NCBI RefSeq assembly: GCF_000715075.1
Contig: NC_134081.1
Location: 112,628,289 to 112,692,288, forward strand
Length of the DNA stretch: 64,000 nucleotides
Direction: 5' to 3'
DNA from: Nicotiana tabacum
Taxonomy: Eukaryota; Streptophyta; Magnoliopsida; Solanales; Solanaceae
The notes under the pieces were generated by a model. The model was not told the DNA's origin. It searched no databases and worked only from the letters and a program-made list of their open reading frames with translations. Positions 43,192 through 56,308 of the stretch are shown piece by piece. Every line of letters starts with the position of its first letter. Position 1 is the first letter of the stretch. Made by a program: the position numbers and the translations under genes.

Positions 43192-46100
43192 TTAGCAGTA
43201 GTACCGTTTTAGATGTGATACATTCCAACTGCTTGATAGTTGTTTGCCGTTTATGATGCCGAGCCTGTATGATCCTTTTCTAATGTTCTCGAGCACCTGG
43301 TATGGTCCTTCCCAATTTGGTCCTAATTTTCCTTCGTTTGGATTCCGAGTATTGATGGTGACTTTTCTTAACACTAAGTCCTCGGGCTTTAAATGGCAAA
43401 GTTTAGTTCTTCGATTATAATACCTCTCGATTCGTTGCTTTTGGGCGGCCAATCGGATGAGGGCAGCTTCTCGTCCTTCGTCCGATAATTAAAGGCTAGT
43501 GTTCATAGCCTCATTATTTGATTCTTCCATCATGAATAGAAATCTGGGACTAGGTTCACTGACTTCGACTGGTATCAATGCTTCGGAACCATATACTAAG
43601 GAGAATGGGGTCGCCCCCGTACTGGATTTTGACTTTGTTCGGTATGCCCAAAGGACTTCGGGCAGGATTTCTCTCCATTTTCCCTTCGCGTCGTTCAATC
43701 TCTTCTTCAGGTTTTGAAGAATAGTCTTGTTTGTTGATTCGGCCTAACCGTTCCCACTGGGGTGGTATGGCGTTGATAATATCCTTCTTATTTTGTGATC
43801 TTTAAAGAATTTTGTGATTTTGCTGCCAACGAATTGCTTCCCATTGTCGCATACTATTTCGGTGGGTATCCCGAATCGGCATGTGATATGATCCCAAATA
43901 AAGTCTATAACTTCTTTCTCTCTTATTTTCTCGAACGCCTGCGCTTCAACCCATTTAGAAAAATAGACAGTCATAAATAAAATAAATTTGGCTTTACCTG
44001 GGGTCGATGGCAGAGGGCAGACGATGTCCATTCCCCATTTCATGGCCATGGGGATAGGACCGAGTGAAGTTGCTCTCTGGGTTGATGGATCATTGGCGTA
44101 AACTTTTGACATTTATCACATTTACGAATAAATTCTTTCGCATCTTTGCCCATATCGATCCAATAATACCCCGCTCTGATCACTTTTCAAACTAATGTGT
44201 CGGCATCGGGGTAATCGCCATAGGTGCCCTCGTGTACTTCCCGGAGGATGTAATTGGTATCTCCTGGACCCACACATACCGCCATCGGTCCATCGAATGT
44301 TCTTCGATATAGTGTTCCGTCCGCAGCCAACGTAAATCGAGCAGCTTTAGTCCGTAAGGTCCTGGAATCTTTAGGGTCTGAAGGGAGCTTTCCGTTTTTT
44401 AAGTAATCAATATACTTGTTTCACCAATCCCAGGTTAAGCTAGTAGAATTTATTTCGGCGTGCCCATCTTCGATTACCGATCTTGAAAGTTGAACGACAG
44501 TCCCTGAGCTCAAATCATCTACCTCGACCGACGATTCCAAATTCGCAATAGCATCGGCTTCATTATTCCATTCTCGTGGAACATGTCGTAGGGTCCATTG
44601 TTTGAAATAGTGTAAAGTGATAAGCAGTTTCTCCAAATACCTTTGCATCCTACCTTCTCGGACTTCGAAGGTTTTGTTTACTTGACTCACCACTAGCAAA
44701 GAGTCACAATGCGCCTCAATGACTTCTGCTCCCAAGTTTCTAGCTAGTTCGAGACCTGCAATCATGGCTTCATACTCGGCCTCGTTGTTAGTTAACCTGA
44801 TAGTTTTAATAGCTTGCCTAATAATATTACCCGTGGGGGGTTTCAAAACTATGCCTAACCCGGACCCCTTTATATTCGAAGCCCTGTCCGTAAAAAGGAT
44901 CCATACCCCAGACGATATACCTGATTTCAAAAGGAGTTCCTTTTCGACTTCGGGTATGAGGGTTGGCGTGAAGTCGGCCACGAAGTCTGCTAAAATTTGA
45001 CACTTGATGGCCGTACGGGGTTGATATTCGATATCGTACCCACTGAGTTCGATGGCCCATTTGGCCAATCGGCCTGATAGTTCGGGCCTATGTAAAATAT
45101 TACGTAGTGGGCAGGTGGTTAATACGCTTATGGGGTGACATTGAAAGTACGGCCTTAACTTTCTAGATGTGCTTACCAGCGCAAGTGCCAATTTTTCTAA
45201 GTGAGGATACCTAGTTTCCACTTCTCCTAAGGTCCGACTTACGTAATAAACGGGAAATTGTGTACCTTGCTCTTCTCGAACTAGGACACTGCTTACGGTG
45301 ACTTCTGATACCGCCAAGTACAAGTATAGTTTTTTGTCAGTTTTTGGAGTGTGAAACAGTGGTGGGCTCGATAGATATTGTTTCAATTCCTGTAACGCTT
45401 GTTGGCATTTTGGTGTCCAGGCGAAGTCTTTCTTCTTTTTGAGTAGGGAGAAAAATTTGTGACTTCGATCTAATAATCTTGAAATGAACCGGCCTAAGGC
45501 TGCAATTCTTCCCGTTAACCTTTGTACAACTTTCATGCTGTCCATGATGGTGATATATTCGATGGCCATGATTTTGTCGGGGTTGACCTCAATTCCCGAT
45601 TTAACACCATGAAGCCGAGGAACTTGCCCGAACCGACCTCGAAAGCACATTTTTCGGGGTTGAGCTTCATGTTGTATTTCTTCAGAATCTCGAACGTTTC
45701 CTGCAAATGGGCCAAATGGTCCTCTGCGCGCAGGGACTTGACTAGCATGTCATCAATATAGACTTCCATTGATTTACCTATTTATTCTTCGAATATTCTG
45801 TTTACTACGCGTTGATAAGTAGCTCATGCATTTTTCAGCCCGAAGGGCATTACGTTATAACAATATGTTCCATATCGGGTCACAAATGAAGTCTTTTCCC
45901 AGTCGTCCGGGTTCATCTGAATTTGATTATACCCGGAATAAGCGTCGAGAAAGGCGAGGATCTCGTGGCCGGCCATGGCATCGATCATGCGATTAATGTT
46001 GGGCAGTGGAAGGGAATCTTTGGGGCATGCTTTGTTCAAATCCTTATAGTCCACACACATTCTAAGTTTGTTCCCTTTTTTAGGCGCTACAACCACATTG

Positions 46101-46402
46101 GCTAACCATTCGGGGTATTTTACCTCCCGAATGGACCCTATCTTGAGAAGTTTGGTTACCTTGTCCTTTATGAATGCATGCTTTTCCTCGGACTGGGGCC
46201 TTTTTTTTTGCTTCACCGGTCTGAACCTAGGGTTCAAGCTTAGCTGGTGCGCCGTTATATCCGGCGGGATCCCTGTTATATCTAGATGGGACCAGGCAAA
46301 ATAGTCGATGTTATTGATAAGAAATTGAATGAGTTTCTTCCTGAGTTCGGGGCTTAAACCCGTTCCCAGGTATACCTTTCGTTCGGGCCAGTGTTCGATC
46401 AA
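43192..46402 (-). pseudogene. Element D RT, RNase H and integrase, broken
   Basis: RT begins at 46402 (LINNIDYFAWSHLDITGIPP) with CVDYKDLNKACPKDSLPLPNI and YSGYNQIQMNP. After a stop near 45826, the active site YIDDMLVKS lies in 45533-45769. The thumb and RNase H follow in 44421-45650, with FAWTPKCQQALQELK, a first catalytic block FTDRASNIKGSGLG (G to R beside the Asp), NEAEYEAMIAGL and AHCDSLLVV. Integrase 43744-44112 has WGMDIVCPLP, SKWVEAQAF and VCDNGKQF, then a stop at 43743 within the GNGQAE region. It continues through WAYRTKSKSSTGATPFSLVYG and ends with a chromodomain-free tail (WNVSHLKRYYC). Bases 44113-44420 hold the degraded integrase zinc region. Confidence 0.93.
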
Positions 46403-46458
46403 TATGATTTGCTCCAGTTCCTCAATTGTTGATTTGGTGGAATAGAAATCATCGGGGG

Positions 46459-47193
46459 TTAAGAAGGATCGAGGGATCCATCGATCATCATCTTCTTCTT
46501 CAATGTTCTGCTTACCTGGCTGGGTCGAAGCCGATATCTGTGATTGTTATTTGGCGCTCTGCTCTCCGATTGTGTCTCCTTCTGAACCTGATCCTTTAAT
46601 CGGCAAAGACGAGGATATTGATTTTGTTCTTTAACGGAGAACATTTCCTTTGCGGCCGGTTGTTCTCCATACACTATTTTGACACCTCTCGATGTTGGGA
46701 ATTTGAGGACCTGGTATAGGGTCAAGGGTACGGCTCTCATGCTGTGGATCCACGGCCTTCCGAAAAGGGCATTATATCTCATATCACCTTTGATCACGTG
46801 AAACTTTGTTTCCTGGATGGTTCCGGCCACGTTTATCGGTAGGGTAATCTCACCTTTGGTGGTTTCAAATGCCATATTGAATCTGTTTAGAACCAGAGTT
46901 GTAGGTACGACCTGATCTTGCAGGCCGAGTTGTTCTACGACCCTCGATCTGATAATATTGGCCGAGCTACCTGGATCAATTAACACACGCTTAATCTTAG
47001 TTTTATTCACGAGTACGGATATTACCAGTGCATCGTTATGGGGTTGGATGATTCCCTCTGTATCTTTATCATTGAAGGACAAAGTCCCTATAGGTGTATA
47101 ATCTTGAGTTCGAGATCGCTTTTCCCTCACAATCGATGTTTTAGTGTGTTTAAACATCAGTCCCTGAGGGGCATCGACGCCGCCGATGATCAT
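46459..47193 (-). pseudogene. Element D protease region
   Basis: Open for 244 residues: IGTLSFNDKDTEGIIQPHND, the aspartic protease motif VLIDPGSSANII (D-P-G variant of D-T-G/D-S-G, usual for this lineage as far as I recall), EITLPINVAG and the FGRPWIHSM block. It lies between gag and RT; the polyprotein frame is interrupted on both sides. Confidence 0.9.
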
Positions 47194-47214
47194 ATAAATG
47201 ACATATTGCTGTTA

Positions 47215-48920
47215 TTATGGCTCGTTTTGCTTACCGAATTCCTTTTTCCTAAAATGGTTCTTCACCCTATCACTCAAACATTCCCGAAGGTGTCCTTTGT
47301 TAAATAAGCGGGCTACTTCCTCTCTTAGTTGCCTGCAATCTTCCGTTCTGTGGCCATGAGTGCCATGGTATTCGCACATTTGATTGGGATTCCTTTGGGT
47401 AGGATCGGTCTGCATGGGTCGAGGCCATCTGGTATCTTTGATGCGTCCGATGGCCAATACGATGGCGGATGTATCAATGTTGAAGTTATACTCTGATAAT
47501 CGAGGGACTTCTATAGGATCGGCATATTTATCAAAGCCACTCTTTCTCATAAATCCCCTAAAATTTTGCCCCGATCAGTCCTTCGGTTGTTCCGAACCAT
47601 ATCACGTGCTGAACCGTTGTTCATCCGATCTGTGACGTACGGTTGGTATCGGTCTCTGTTTGACCTTTGTTCTCTGTTGATTTCCCTATGATTTTTAGTG
47701 GTTATGTGGTTCTGATGTACGGGCCTATACGGAGCTCCCAATTGATTATCTTCGACCCTGATTTTTGATTGGTACCGGTTGTGTACATCTGCCCAAGTTA
47801 TTGCTGGGTACTCGATCAAATTTTGTTTCAGCCGACGTGATGTTGTCGAACTTAGCCTGTTCAGTCCTTGGGTGAAAGCTTGTACGGCCCTATCGTCTGT
47901 GACCGGTGGCAAGTCCATACGTTCCATTTGAAATCAGGATACGAATTCCCTCAACATTACGCTACCCCTTTGTTTTACTTTGAAGAGGTCCGATTTCCTT
48001 GTTGCAACCTTTATGGCACTAGCATGTGCTTTCATGAACGAATCTGCTAACATGGCAAAAGAATCAATGGAATTTGGTGGTAAGTTGTGATACCAGATCA
48101 TTGCTCCCTTTGCGAGGGTCTCTTCGAACTTTTTTAACAACATGGATTCGATCTCATCATCCTCCAAATCGTTGCCTTTGATGGCACATGTGTAGGAGGT
48201 GACGTGTTCGTTAGGATCGGTCGTACCCTTATATTTGGAAATTTCTGGCATACGGATATTTTTGGGGATTGGTTTTGGGGCCGCGGTCGAGGGAAAAGGC
48301 TTTTGTATGAATTTTTTTGAATCGAGCCCTTTTATCATTGGCGGAGCCCCCGAGATTTGATCAACCCTAGTGTTATACGTTTCCACTTTTTTGTCGTTGT
48401 CTTCGACTAGTTTTGTGAGTTCCTTGAGCACTTTAGCAATTTCAGGAGCGGTCCCCGATTCCTGCTCGTTTGATTTCACTACGGCGGGTTCCGTTCTGGG
48501 GGTGACTTCTCAAAGAAGCGGATTGGAGTTCGGCCCGCTTTGCATATGAGTTCGGCTCTGCAACTGAGCTATCGCTGCTTGTTGGGCTTGTAACATTCCA
48601 AAAATCATACACAAGCTGACCCCGATTTCCTCCGTGCAGTGGGTGTCTCAGGCTATGGGTTGAGCACCGCCCTGAACGCTTCTTTCCGGTTCAGAACGCT
48701 GATTCGCTTCTAGAGCAATTTGTGAATTGATATCTAATGGTACTTCGGCTCGAATTTTGGGTTCTTTGATTCGAGCCTCATTGCCGTCGTCAGGTAGCAT
48801 TCCGGCCCCGGGCGCCAAGTTGTTGGTTTCATCTTGAAGGCCGACTTCGAGGTCGATAGGTAGAGCTATTGCTGATTTAAAGTTGTAAGCTGGAGTGTAT
48901 TGTAGATTTATATCAAACAA
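47215..48920 (-). pseudogene. Element D gag, broken
   Basis: An N-terminal piece at 48648-48920 and the main gag at 47934-48479, with ISKYKGTTDPNEHVTSYTCA and MIWYHNLPPNSIDSFAMLAD, show the retrotransposon gag fold family. The frame is broken near 47930 and resumes in 47547-47927 (ITWADVHNRYQSKIR). It ends in 47215-47550 with CEYHGTHGHRTEDC, the modified knuckle seen in Tat elements. Confidence 0.9.
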
Positions 48921-48936
48921 TCACTGTTACATTTAG

Positions 48937-48956
48937 CCCCACGGTGGGCGCCAAAC
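48937..48956 (-). other. Primer-binding site of element D
   Basis: On the minus strand the 5' LTR is followed directly by GTTTGGCGCCCACCGTGGGG, a plausible gypsy primer site unlike the initiator-Met site of the copia elements. I do not assign the tRNA. Confidence 0.8.
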
Positions 48957-49595
48957 TGTTTACCCAAAAAATCGGATAACGTTAAATTTAGATATGGTTC
49001 TAAGGGTATGCAAATTCCTTTGATACAAAATGACAATACAGGTATTTTTGCTATAAAATGAGAATGATGGATGGGAAGACTGAATGAGTAAAAAAAAACA
49101 AGCACAATGAAATCTTAATGTATCTTGGGAGGACCTCCGTCTATTGCAGTCTATCTCCTTTTTTATAGTAGAGGGTCACTGCTTTATCTATAACAACATA
49201 ATAAAATAATACATATAGTGGAGTACCCATGATGGTTTGTCTCTTCCTTGATTCTCGCCAAGATTCTCTCCCTCGGTGCGGTTGTAACGGCTCTTGTCTG
49301 CGAGCTTGGCACTGGCTCGAGCTCGGTGTTAGATCGAACCTTCAGTCTTGGTTCGAGCTCGATTCTGCCTTGGGGCATCGATATTCGGGGCCTGTGTTGA
49401 TCGTTGTTGCCCTGTAGTCTGATTTAGACACGGGCTTGATAATGATATCGAGTTTTGCCGTTGATTGGTCTTATAGCTCGAAGCTCGACGCCCCTACTTT
49501 GGAATTCGTCCGAGCTTGTCATGTGGATACCCTTCGATTGAAATGTCATTGTCTCGACTGGGCTTTATGACTGAGAATCGTTTTTGACTGTACAC
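48957..49595 (-). repeat. 5' LTR of element D
   Basis: Homologous to 38324-38962 with few differences by eye, so D is comparatively young. Minus-strand TATA box TATAAAAAAGG at about 49157-49168. Confidence 0.93.
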
Positions 49596-50577
49596 TAAAG
49601 GAATGTCGAAATAAATTCTGAAAAAATAATACTGGAATAAATTGAGCCCACCGAATGCACAATGTGTCCTTAAGGAAATTATTCCCCTCAAGTGCCCGTG
49701 GTGCTGGAATATTATCCTCCCAGGATAGAACGATTTAACTCACCAGAGTGTTGGTACCAAAAACGCCGATGTAACAGCGAACTACTCGAAGGTTGTAAAA
49801 CACACTGAAGATTCTGTGCAGTAGAAGAAGAAGAAGAAGAGCAGAAAATTTCGTAAGGAAAGATTGTGGGATTCAAAGCATATTTATAGACTTTCCGACA
49901 CTGTTTCTGAAAAGGTTTGCAATCTTTCAGAAACAACCATGGCTTTTGGAACAGACTGTTTGAAATATTACGGGAAATCGGATTTAAAATAATCAGAGAA
50001 AGAAAACAATCAGAAATTTTAGTTAGTAAAGATCCTGGGATTCAAGGCATATTTATAGACCATTTGGCACTGTTTCTGATAAGGTTTACAACCTTTCAGA
50101 AACAGCCATAACTGTTGGAACGGGTGGGAATATTTCTGTTTAAATATTGTGGGAAAAATAGAAAAACGGACTTAAATTAATCCGAGAAAGAAAACAGGTC
50201 GGGCCGGACCAGGTCGCGGGTCATGGGTTATTTCGGATTGAATTTTCGTTAATTAATTTAATTAATTAATTAAGTAATTGAAAAAGATTTTGTTCAAAAA
50301 GATTAATCAATCAATCTTTGACTGAATCCGAATCCGAAGTCGAGCGAGCGACGACAACGACAGCGCGAGGCTTGCCTTCTTCTTAACACTTTAAGAGCTA
50401 GAAGAAGAGCAATTATATATTTACCTATCAAAAGCCTTTTCTTCCTCCAATATGGGACAATGTCCCTTTGCTAAGGAGGGAAACTCAAATATTTCATTTT
50501 TCTTCCATTTCCCATTCACCCTCTCTAAGCTACACCAAGCTTAAAATTAAGCTAAACCAAGCTTAAAAGCCCAACAA
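49596..50577 (-). repeat. Element E 3' LTR, right fragment: mosaic of two LTR subtypes
   Basis: Up to about 50007 it follows the E-type 5' LTR (GCCGATGTAACAG, CGTAAGGAAAG, GGAACAGACTGTTTGAAATA blocks). From about 50008 it switches to the C-type LTR (AATCAGAAATTTTAGTTAGT, GGAACGGGTGGGAATATT). The switch goes backwards, so the ATTCAAGGCATATTTATAGA segment occurs twice (about 49871 and 50040). With the left fragment the LTR is about 1070 bp instead of 917. Confidence 0.85.
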
Positions 50578-51317
50578 TCCCCCACATGAATGGGGAATGG
50601 CTATAAAATAAAGGAATGCACGGACGCGTGTGTGTTTTACATGCAAGAATTAATTGCCTATGGATAAGTAGGTTTCCCTTTGAACTTTCCGTAGTGAACT
50701 TATATCAGATATACTCGGTCAATCGGTAGATTTAATATCTTTGAACCATCGAGCTTTGATGTATACCTAGACAACATAAGTCACACCATTAACACTTAAC
50801 CATCTATGGTTCTTACGATTATGTTCGTTTCAGCCATGAACAACTCCTGATTTCATGAGTGCTTAGAGAATATGCCTTTACTTTTATTCTCCTTGAAGTG
50901 GCTTACACTTCACACTCACATAGGTGATTTCTAAACGTGCAATCCTATAGACACACTATCTAGTCATATCCTGCCAGACTTAGCAAATCATTAAAAATCT
51001 TTATGCTTTATTGACTTATAAAAAAACTTTAATGCTTTACCTCGATTTCTGAACATTGTCTTTATTGCGAGAATGGGTTGAGTTATTTGACAATGTTGAA
51101 CTATCATTCATAACTTTATTTGATCTCTTTGAACCTAGTTTTTGAGATCTCCAGTCTGTTAGGTAGAGTTACCGCCATGATGACTTGTCCTAGGCCTTAA
51201 CCCCATTCCCTTTGATGATCTTTCAACTGCCTCTCTAGATAGGCCTTTTGTAAGTGGATCTGACACGTTATCTCTTGACTTTACGTAGTCAATCGTGATA
51301 ACACCACTAGAGAGTAG

Positions 51318-54300
51318 TTATCTAACGGTATTGTGTCTCCGTCGTATATGACGAGATTTTTCGTTATACATAACGCTCCTTGTCCTGCCTATTGCCGCTT
51401 GACTATCACAACATATACAAATAGGTGCCAAAGGTTTGGGCCAAAATGGAATATCTTCCAAGAAATTTCGAAGACATTCATCTTCTTCACCGGCCTTATC
51501 TAAAGCTATGAATTCAGATTCCATTGTAGAACGGGTGATGCACATTTGTTTGGATGATTTCCAAGACACTGCTCCACCTCCAATTGTGAAAATATATCCA
51601 CTCGTGGATTTAACTTCAAATGATCCGGTGATCCAATTTGCATCAATATTTCCCTCGATCACGGAGGGATATTTGTTATGATGCAAAGCGTAATTTTGGG
51701 TAAGTTTGAGATACCCCAAAACTCTTTTCATTGCCATCCAAGTATGTGATTGGGATTACTTGCAAACCGACTCAGTTTACTAATAGCACATGCTATATGT
51801 GGTTGCGTATAATTCACGATATACATCAAACTTCCCAATACTCTTGCATAGTCCAGTTGTGAGTCACTTTCACCTTCATTCTTTTGAAGTGCATAACTCA
51901 CGTCAATTGGAGTCTTGGCAATTTTGAAATCCAAATACTTGAACTTGTCAAATACCTTTTCAATGTAGTGAGACTGTGATAATGCTAGACTTTGTGGAGT
52001 CTTGTGAATTCTGATTCCTAAGATCATATCAGCAACTCTTAAGTCTTTCATGTTAAATTTGCTAGCCAACATGCGCTTAGTAGCATTTATATCTTCCATA
52101 TTTTTGCTCATTATCAACAAGTCATCAACATATAAACAAACAATGACTTCATGACTTGGAGTGTTTTTAATGTAAACACATTTGTCACACTCGTTGATTT
52201 TGAATCCACTTGCCAACATTGTTTGGTCAAATTTGGCATGCCATTGTTTGGGTGCTTGTTTAAGTCCATAAAGCGACTTAACAAGTTTGCACACTTTCTT
52301 TTCTTTAACAGGAACCACAAAACCCTCAGGTTGTTCCATGTAAATCTCTTCCTCCAATTCTCCATTTAAGAAAGCTGTTTTAACATCCATTTGATGGATT
52401 TCAAGACCATACACTGCCGCTAGTGCCACTAACACCCTAATAGATGTTATCCTCGTTGCTGGCGAGTAAGTGTCAAAGTAATCAAGGCCTTCCTTTTGTC
52501 TATAACCTTTGACAAAAAGTCTTGCCTTATATTTGTCAATAGTGCCATCAGCTTTCATTTTCCGTTTAAAGATCCATTTCGAACCAACAGGCTTATTTCC
52601 CGGAGGAAGATCAACCAATTCCCATGTATGATTATCCAAAATTGATTGAATCTCATTATTGACTGCCTTTTTCCAAAATGCTGAATCAGAAGATGACATA
52701 GTTGCTTTAAAAGTTTGAGGCTCATTTTCAAGCAAGAATGTCACAAAATCTGGTCCAAAGGAAGTAGATGTTCTTTGACGTTTGCTACGCCTTGGATCTT
52801 CTATACTTGGAGTATTTTCCTTTAGTTCTTCCCAAGGTCATTTAGGTCTTTCACTTAACGGCTTGCATTCAGTTTTATACGGATAGATGCTTTCAAAGAA
52901 TTCAGCATTATCTGATTCCATTCCCGTATTAACATGAATTTCGGGATTATCGAATTTATGAACCAAAAACCGACATGCTTTATTGTTTGTAGAATATCCA
53001 TTGAAAGCGCAATCTATAGTTTTTGGTCCGATTTTAACCCTTTTAGGTAAAGGAACTTGTACCTTTGCTAGACACCCCCACACTTTGAAATATTTCAAGT
53101 TGGGTTTTCTTCCTTTCTTTTTTTATATGGAATAGATTGTGTTTTGTTGTGGGGTACTCTGTTGAGTATTCGGTTAGCTGTAAGGATAGCTTCCCCCCAC
53201 AAACTATGCGGTAATCCGAAACTTATTAATAAAGAATTCATCATTTCCTTTAATATCCGATTTTTCCTTTCCGCAATTCCATTGGATTGTGGTGTGTAAG
53301 CTGCAGTAGTTTGATGGATAATTCCATATTCCGAACATATTTCTGCAAACGTAGATTCATATTCTCCACCCCTATCACTTCTAATCATTTTGATCTTTTT
53401 ATTCAATTGATTCTCCACTTCATTCTTGTATTGCTTAAATGCTTCAACTGCTTCATCCTTACTATTAAGCAAATAAACATAATAATATCGAGTGCAGTCG
53501 TCAATAAAAGTAATAAAATACTTTTTCCCACCTCGAGATGGTGTCGACTTCATATCACAAATGTCAGTATGAATTAAGTCTAAAGGATTTGAATTCCTTT
53601 CAATAGACTTATAAGGATGTTTTACAAACTTAGATTCAATACATATTTGCCATTTTAATTTATTACACTCAAATTTAGGTAATACTTCTAAATTAATTAA
53701 CTTCCGTAAGGTTTTGTAATTGACATGTCCTAAACGAATATGCCATAAATTATTTGACTCCAATAAATAAGAAGAAGCTGAAATTTTATTCATATTGTTA
53801 ACAACCATTACATTTAATTTGAAAAGGCCCTCTGTGAGGTAGCCCTTTCCAACATACATTTCATTCTTGCTTATAACAAATTTATCAAAAACAAATACAC
53901 ATTTCAATCCATTCTTAACAAGTAAAGAAGTAGAAACTAAATTCTTCCTAATAGTAGGTACATGAAGAACGTTGTTGAGCGTTAACACCTTGACGGAAGT
54001 CATCTTCAGGAATATCTTCCCATAACCTTCAATCTTGGTCGTTGCAGTATTTTCTATGGAAAGCTCTTCTTCGGGACCAGCAGTAGAGTAAGTCACAAAT
54101 GCTTTTTTGACAGCACAAACATGTCGAGTGGCTCCAGAGTCAATCCATCACTCCTTCAGATTTCCAACTAGGTTGCATTCCGAAAGCATTGCATACAGAT
54201 CATCAATGTCATCATTCTTCTCCACTATGTTGGCTTGTACCTTTTTCTTATCCCTTTTCGGGAGATGACAATCAGGGGCTTTGTGACCAGCTTTTCCACA

Positions 54301-55096
54301 ATTGTAGCAGCTGCCCTTGAATTTCTTTTTTGTTCTGCTCCTTAGTCTCTCCAGAAGACCTCTTTCTCTTCTTACTTTTTGGAGTTGTCACCTCAACGAT
54401 ATTAGCTCCCATGATCGTTGAATTTTCACGAGACTTCTTCTTGGCTGTTTTGTTGTCTTCCTCAATCTCGAGATGAATCACAAGATTTTCCAACTTCATT
54501 TCTTTGCGCTTGTGCTTAAGATAGTTCTTGAAATCTCTCCACAAAGAATGCAATTTTTCAATCATTGCAGCCACTTGAAATGCTTCATTCACGACCATAC
54601 CTTCAGCAATAAGGTCGTGAAAAATAAGTTGAAGCTCCTGAACTTAGGTTCCAACAGTTTTGCTGTCTATCATTTTATAGTCTGGAAACTTGGCAACCAC
54701 GGACTTCTTCAAGCATGCATCTTCAGTCTTGTACTTCTTCTCAAGTACGTCCCATAATTCTTTCGAAGTATTCATCGCACTGTACACATTGTACAAGTCA
54801 TCCTCTAAAGCGCTTAAGATATAGCCTTTGCAAAGAAATTATGCCTGTTACCACGCCTCAATAATCATGAATTTCTCGTTGTCCGGCATGTCCGCCGCAA
54901 GTACTGGAGGTTCTTCACTAGTGAATTTCTGCATACCAAGTGTGGTAAGCCAAAAGAACACCCTTTGCTGCCATCCTTTGAAGTTGGCTCGAGAAACTTT
55001 CCCCGGTTTCTCGGCCGGTGGAACAGCAGTTCGGCTTGACAAGGCTATCATCGTTGCCGCTACAGTCGCAGAAGGATTTTCGTTATCAATTGCCAT
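51318..55096 (-). pseudogene. Element E gag-pol, broken
   Basis: Gag starts at 55096 (MAIDNENPSATVAATM) with FKGWQQRVFFWLTTLGMQKF, stops near 54848 and 54645, and resumes in 54272-54598. Protease WIDSGATRHVC is near 54140 next to a stop. Integrase 53095-54096 has LWHIRLGHVNYKTL, HTDICDMKSTPSRGGKKYF, RSDRGGEYES and AAYTPQSNGIAERKNR, with all core acidic blocks present. RT 51728-52744 has [55 protein letters not shown] and the active site LYVDDLLIMSK, open for 338 residues. RNase H 51318-51737 ([19 protein letters not shown]). Better preserved than element C. Confidence 0.92.
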
Positions 55097-55391
55097 TTCT
55101 CACTATCAATAACAGAAGAGTTCAATTAATGGCAGAAAATATAATGGTAAACAATACTGTAATTAACAATAACCAGTACGTTTAATAAATAAAAAACCAA
55201 AGTTTTTTATATTTGTTTCACAGAAAACGATGAAGTTTTTATGTTCTTCAAATCGTTTCTAAATTTCAATACTCTGATGATGTTTTAATATCTTCAAGTC
55301 AGAATAGTAAAATTCAGAAGGAGTAGAAATCACACAGGTTTTAATCTCCACAAACAAAATATAAAATACAATAAAATAATTTCCTTAAGAT

Positions 55392-56308
55392 TGTTATTCA
55401 CTCTGTATTACTGTAATAAACAATAAAAACCATTAAGCTTTTTGAAATAAAAACAGAAACAGAAAGTTAGTAGAAACAGTTGCACGAAATAAACTCTGAA
55501 AAAATAATATTGAAATAAATCGAGCCCACTGAATGCATAGTGTGTCCTTAAGGAAATTATTTCCCTCAAGTACCCGAGGTATTGGAATATTATCCTCCCA
55601 AGATAGAACGATTTAACTCACCAGCGTATTGGTACCAAAAATGCCGATGTAACAGTGAACCACTCGAAGGCTGTAAAACACACTGAAGATTCTGTGCAGA
55701 AGAAGAAGAAGAAGAAGAAGAAGAAGAAGAAGAAGAAGAAGAAGAAGAAGAAGAAGAAGAAGAAGAAGAAGAAGAAGAAGAGCGAAAAATTTCGTAAGGA
55801 AAGATTCTGGGATTTTGGAAAAATTTCTGCAACCTTTCAGAAACAGTCATGGCTGTTGGAACAGACTGTTTGAAATATTGTGGGAAAGCGGATTTAAAAT
55901 AATCTGGAAAAGAAAATGGGCCTGACCGGACCGGGTCGCGGGTCGCGGGTTATTCCGGATTGAATTTTTGTTAATTAATTAAATTAATTAATTAATTAAA
56001 TAAATGAAAGGAATTTTATCCAAAAAGATTAATCAATCAATCGTTGACCGAAGCCAAAGCCGAAGTCGAGCCGAGTGAGCGAGTGACGACGACGGCGCGA
56101 GGTTTGCCTTCTTCTTAACTCTTTAAGAGCTAGAAGAAGAGTAATTATATATATACCCATCAAAAGTCTTTTCTTCTTCCAACATGGGACAATGTCCCTT
56201 TGCCAAGGAGGGAAACTCAAATATTTCATTTTCCCTCCATTTCCCATTCACCCTCTTTAAGCTACACCAAGCTTAAAATTAAGCTAAACCAAGCTTAAAA
56301 GCCCAACA
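55392..56308 (-). repeat. 5' LTR of element E
   Basis: TG...CA on the minus strand, about 917 bp; homologous to the other C-family LTRs but carrying the E-type central segment and a long GAA run. A TATA-like TATATATA lies near 56147-56155 (minus). Confidence 0.92.
55698..55781. repeat. (GAA)n microsatellite, about 27 units, inside element E 5' LTR
   Basis: An uninterrupted AGA/GAA run; the same position in the other family LTRs (about 24748, 30443, 49828) has only about 4-5 units. Confidence 0.95.

Larger units (their letters stand above)
38324..49595 (-). mobile_element. Element D: Tat-type Ty3/gypsy retrotransposon with antisense ORF
   Basis: LTRs 38324-38962 and 48957-49595 flank gag, protease, RT, RNase H and integrase on the minus strand in gypsy order (integrase last). 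A primer site beginning TTTGGCGCC follows the 5' LTR. A large plus-strand spliced ORF and a ~50-bp tandem repeat lie between integrase and the 3' LTR; additional antisense ORFs at this place are known from the Tat lineage. The flanks AAAAG (38319-38323) and TAAAG (49596-49600) give an imperfect 5-bp duplication. Inserted into the 3' LTR of element E, so younger than E. Confidence 0.94.
38238..56308 (-). mobile_element. Element E: C-family Ty1/copia element, split by gypsy element D, TSD GAAAC
   Basis: Its 3' LTR is in two parts (38238-38323 and 49596-50577) separated by element D. The internal region is 50578-55391 and the 5' LTR 55392-56308. Perfect 5-bp target duplications GAAAC lie at 38233-38237 and 56309-56313, proving a single insertion event before D arrived. 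It lies in a 19-kb intron of the RAD16-like gene, in the same orientation. Confidence 0.95.

Noticed and set aside
55590..55850. Minus-strand 86-residue poly-serine ORF and the plus-strand poly-lysine ORF
   Set aside because: Both are translations of the GAA microsatellite in an LTR.
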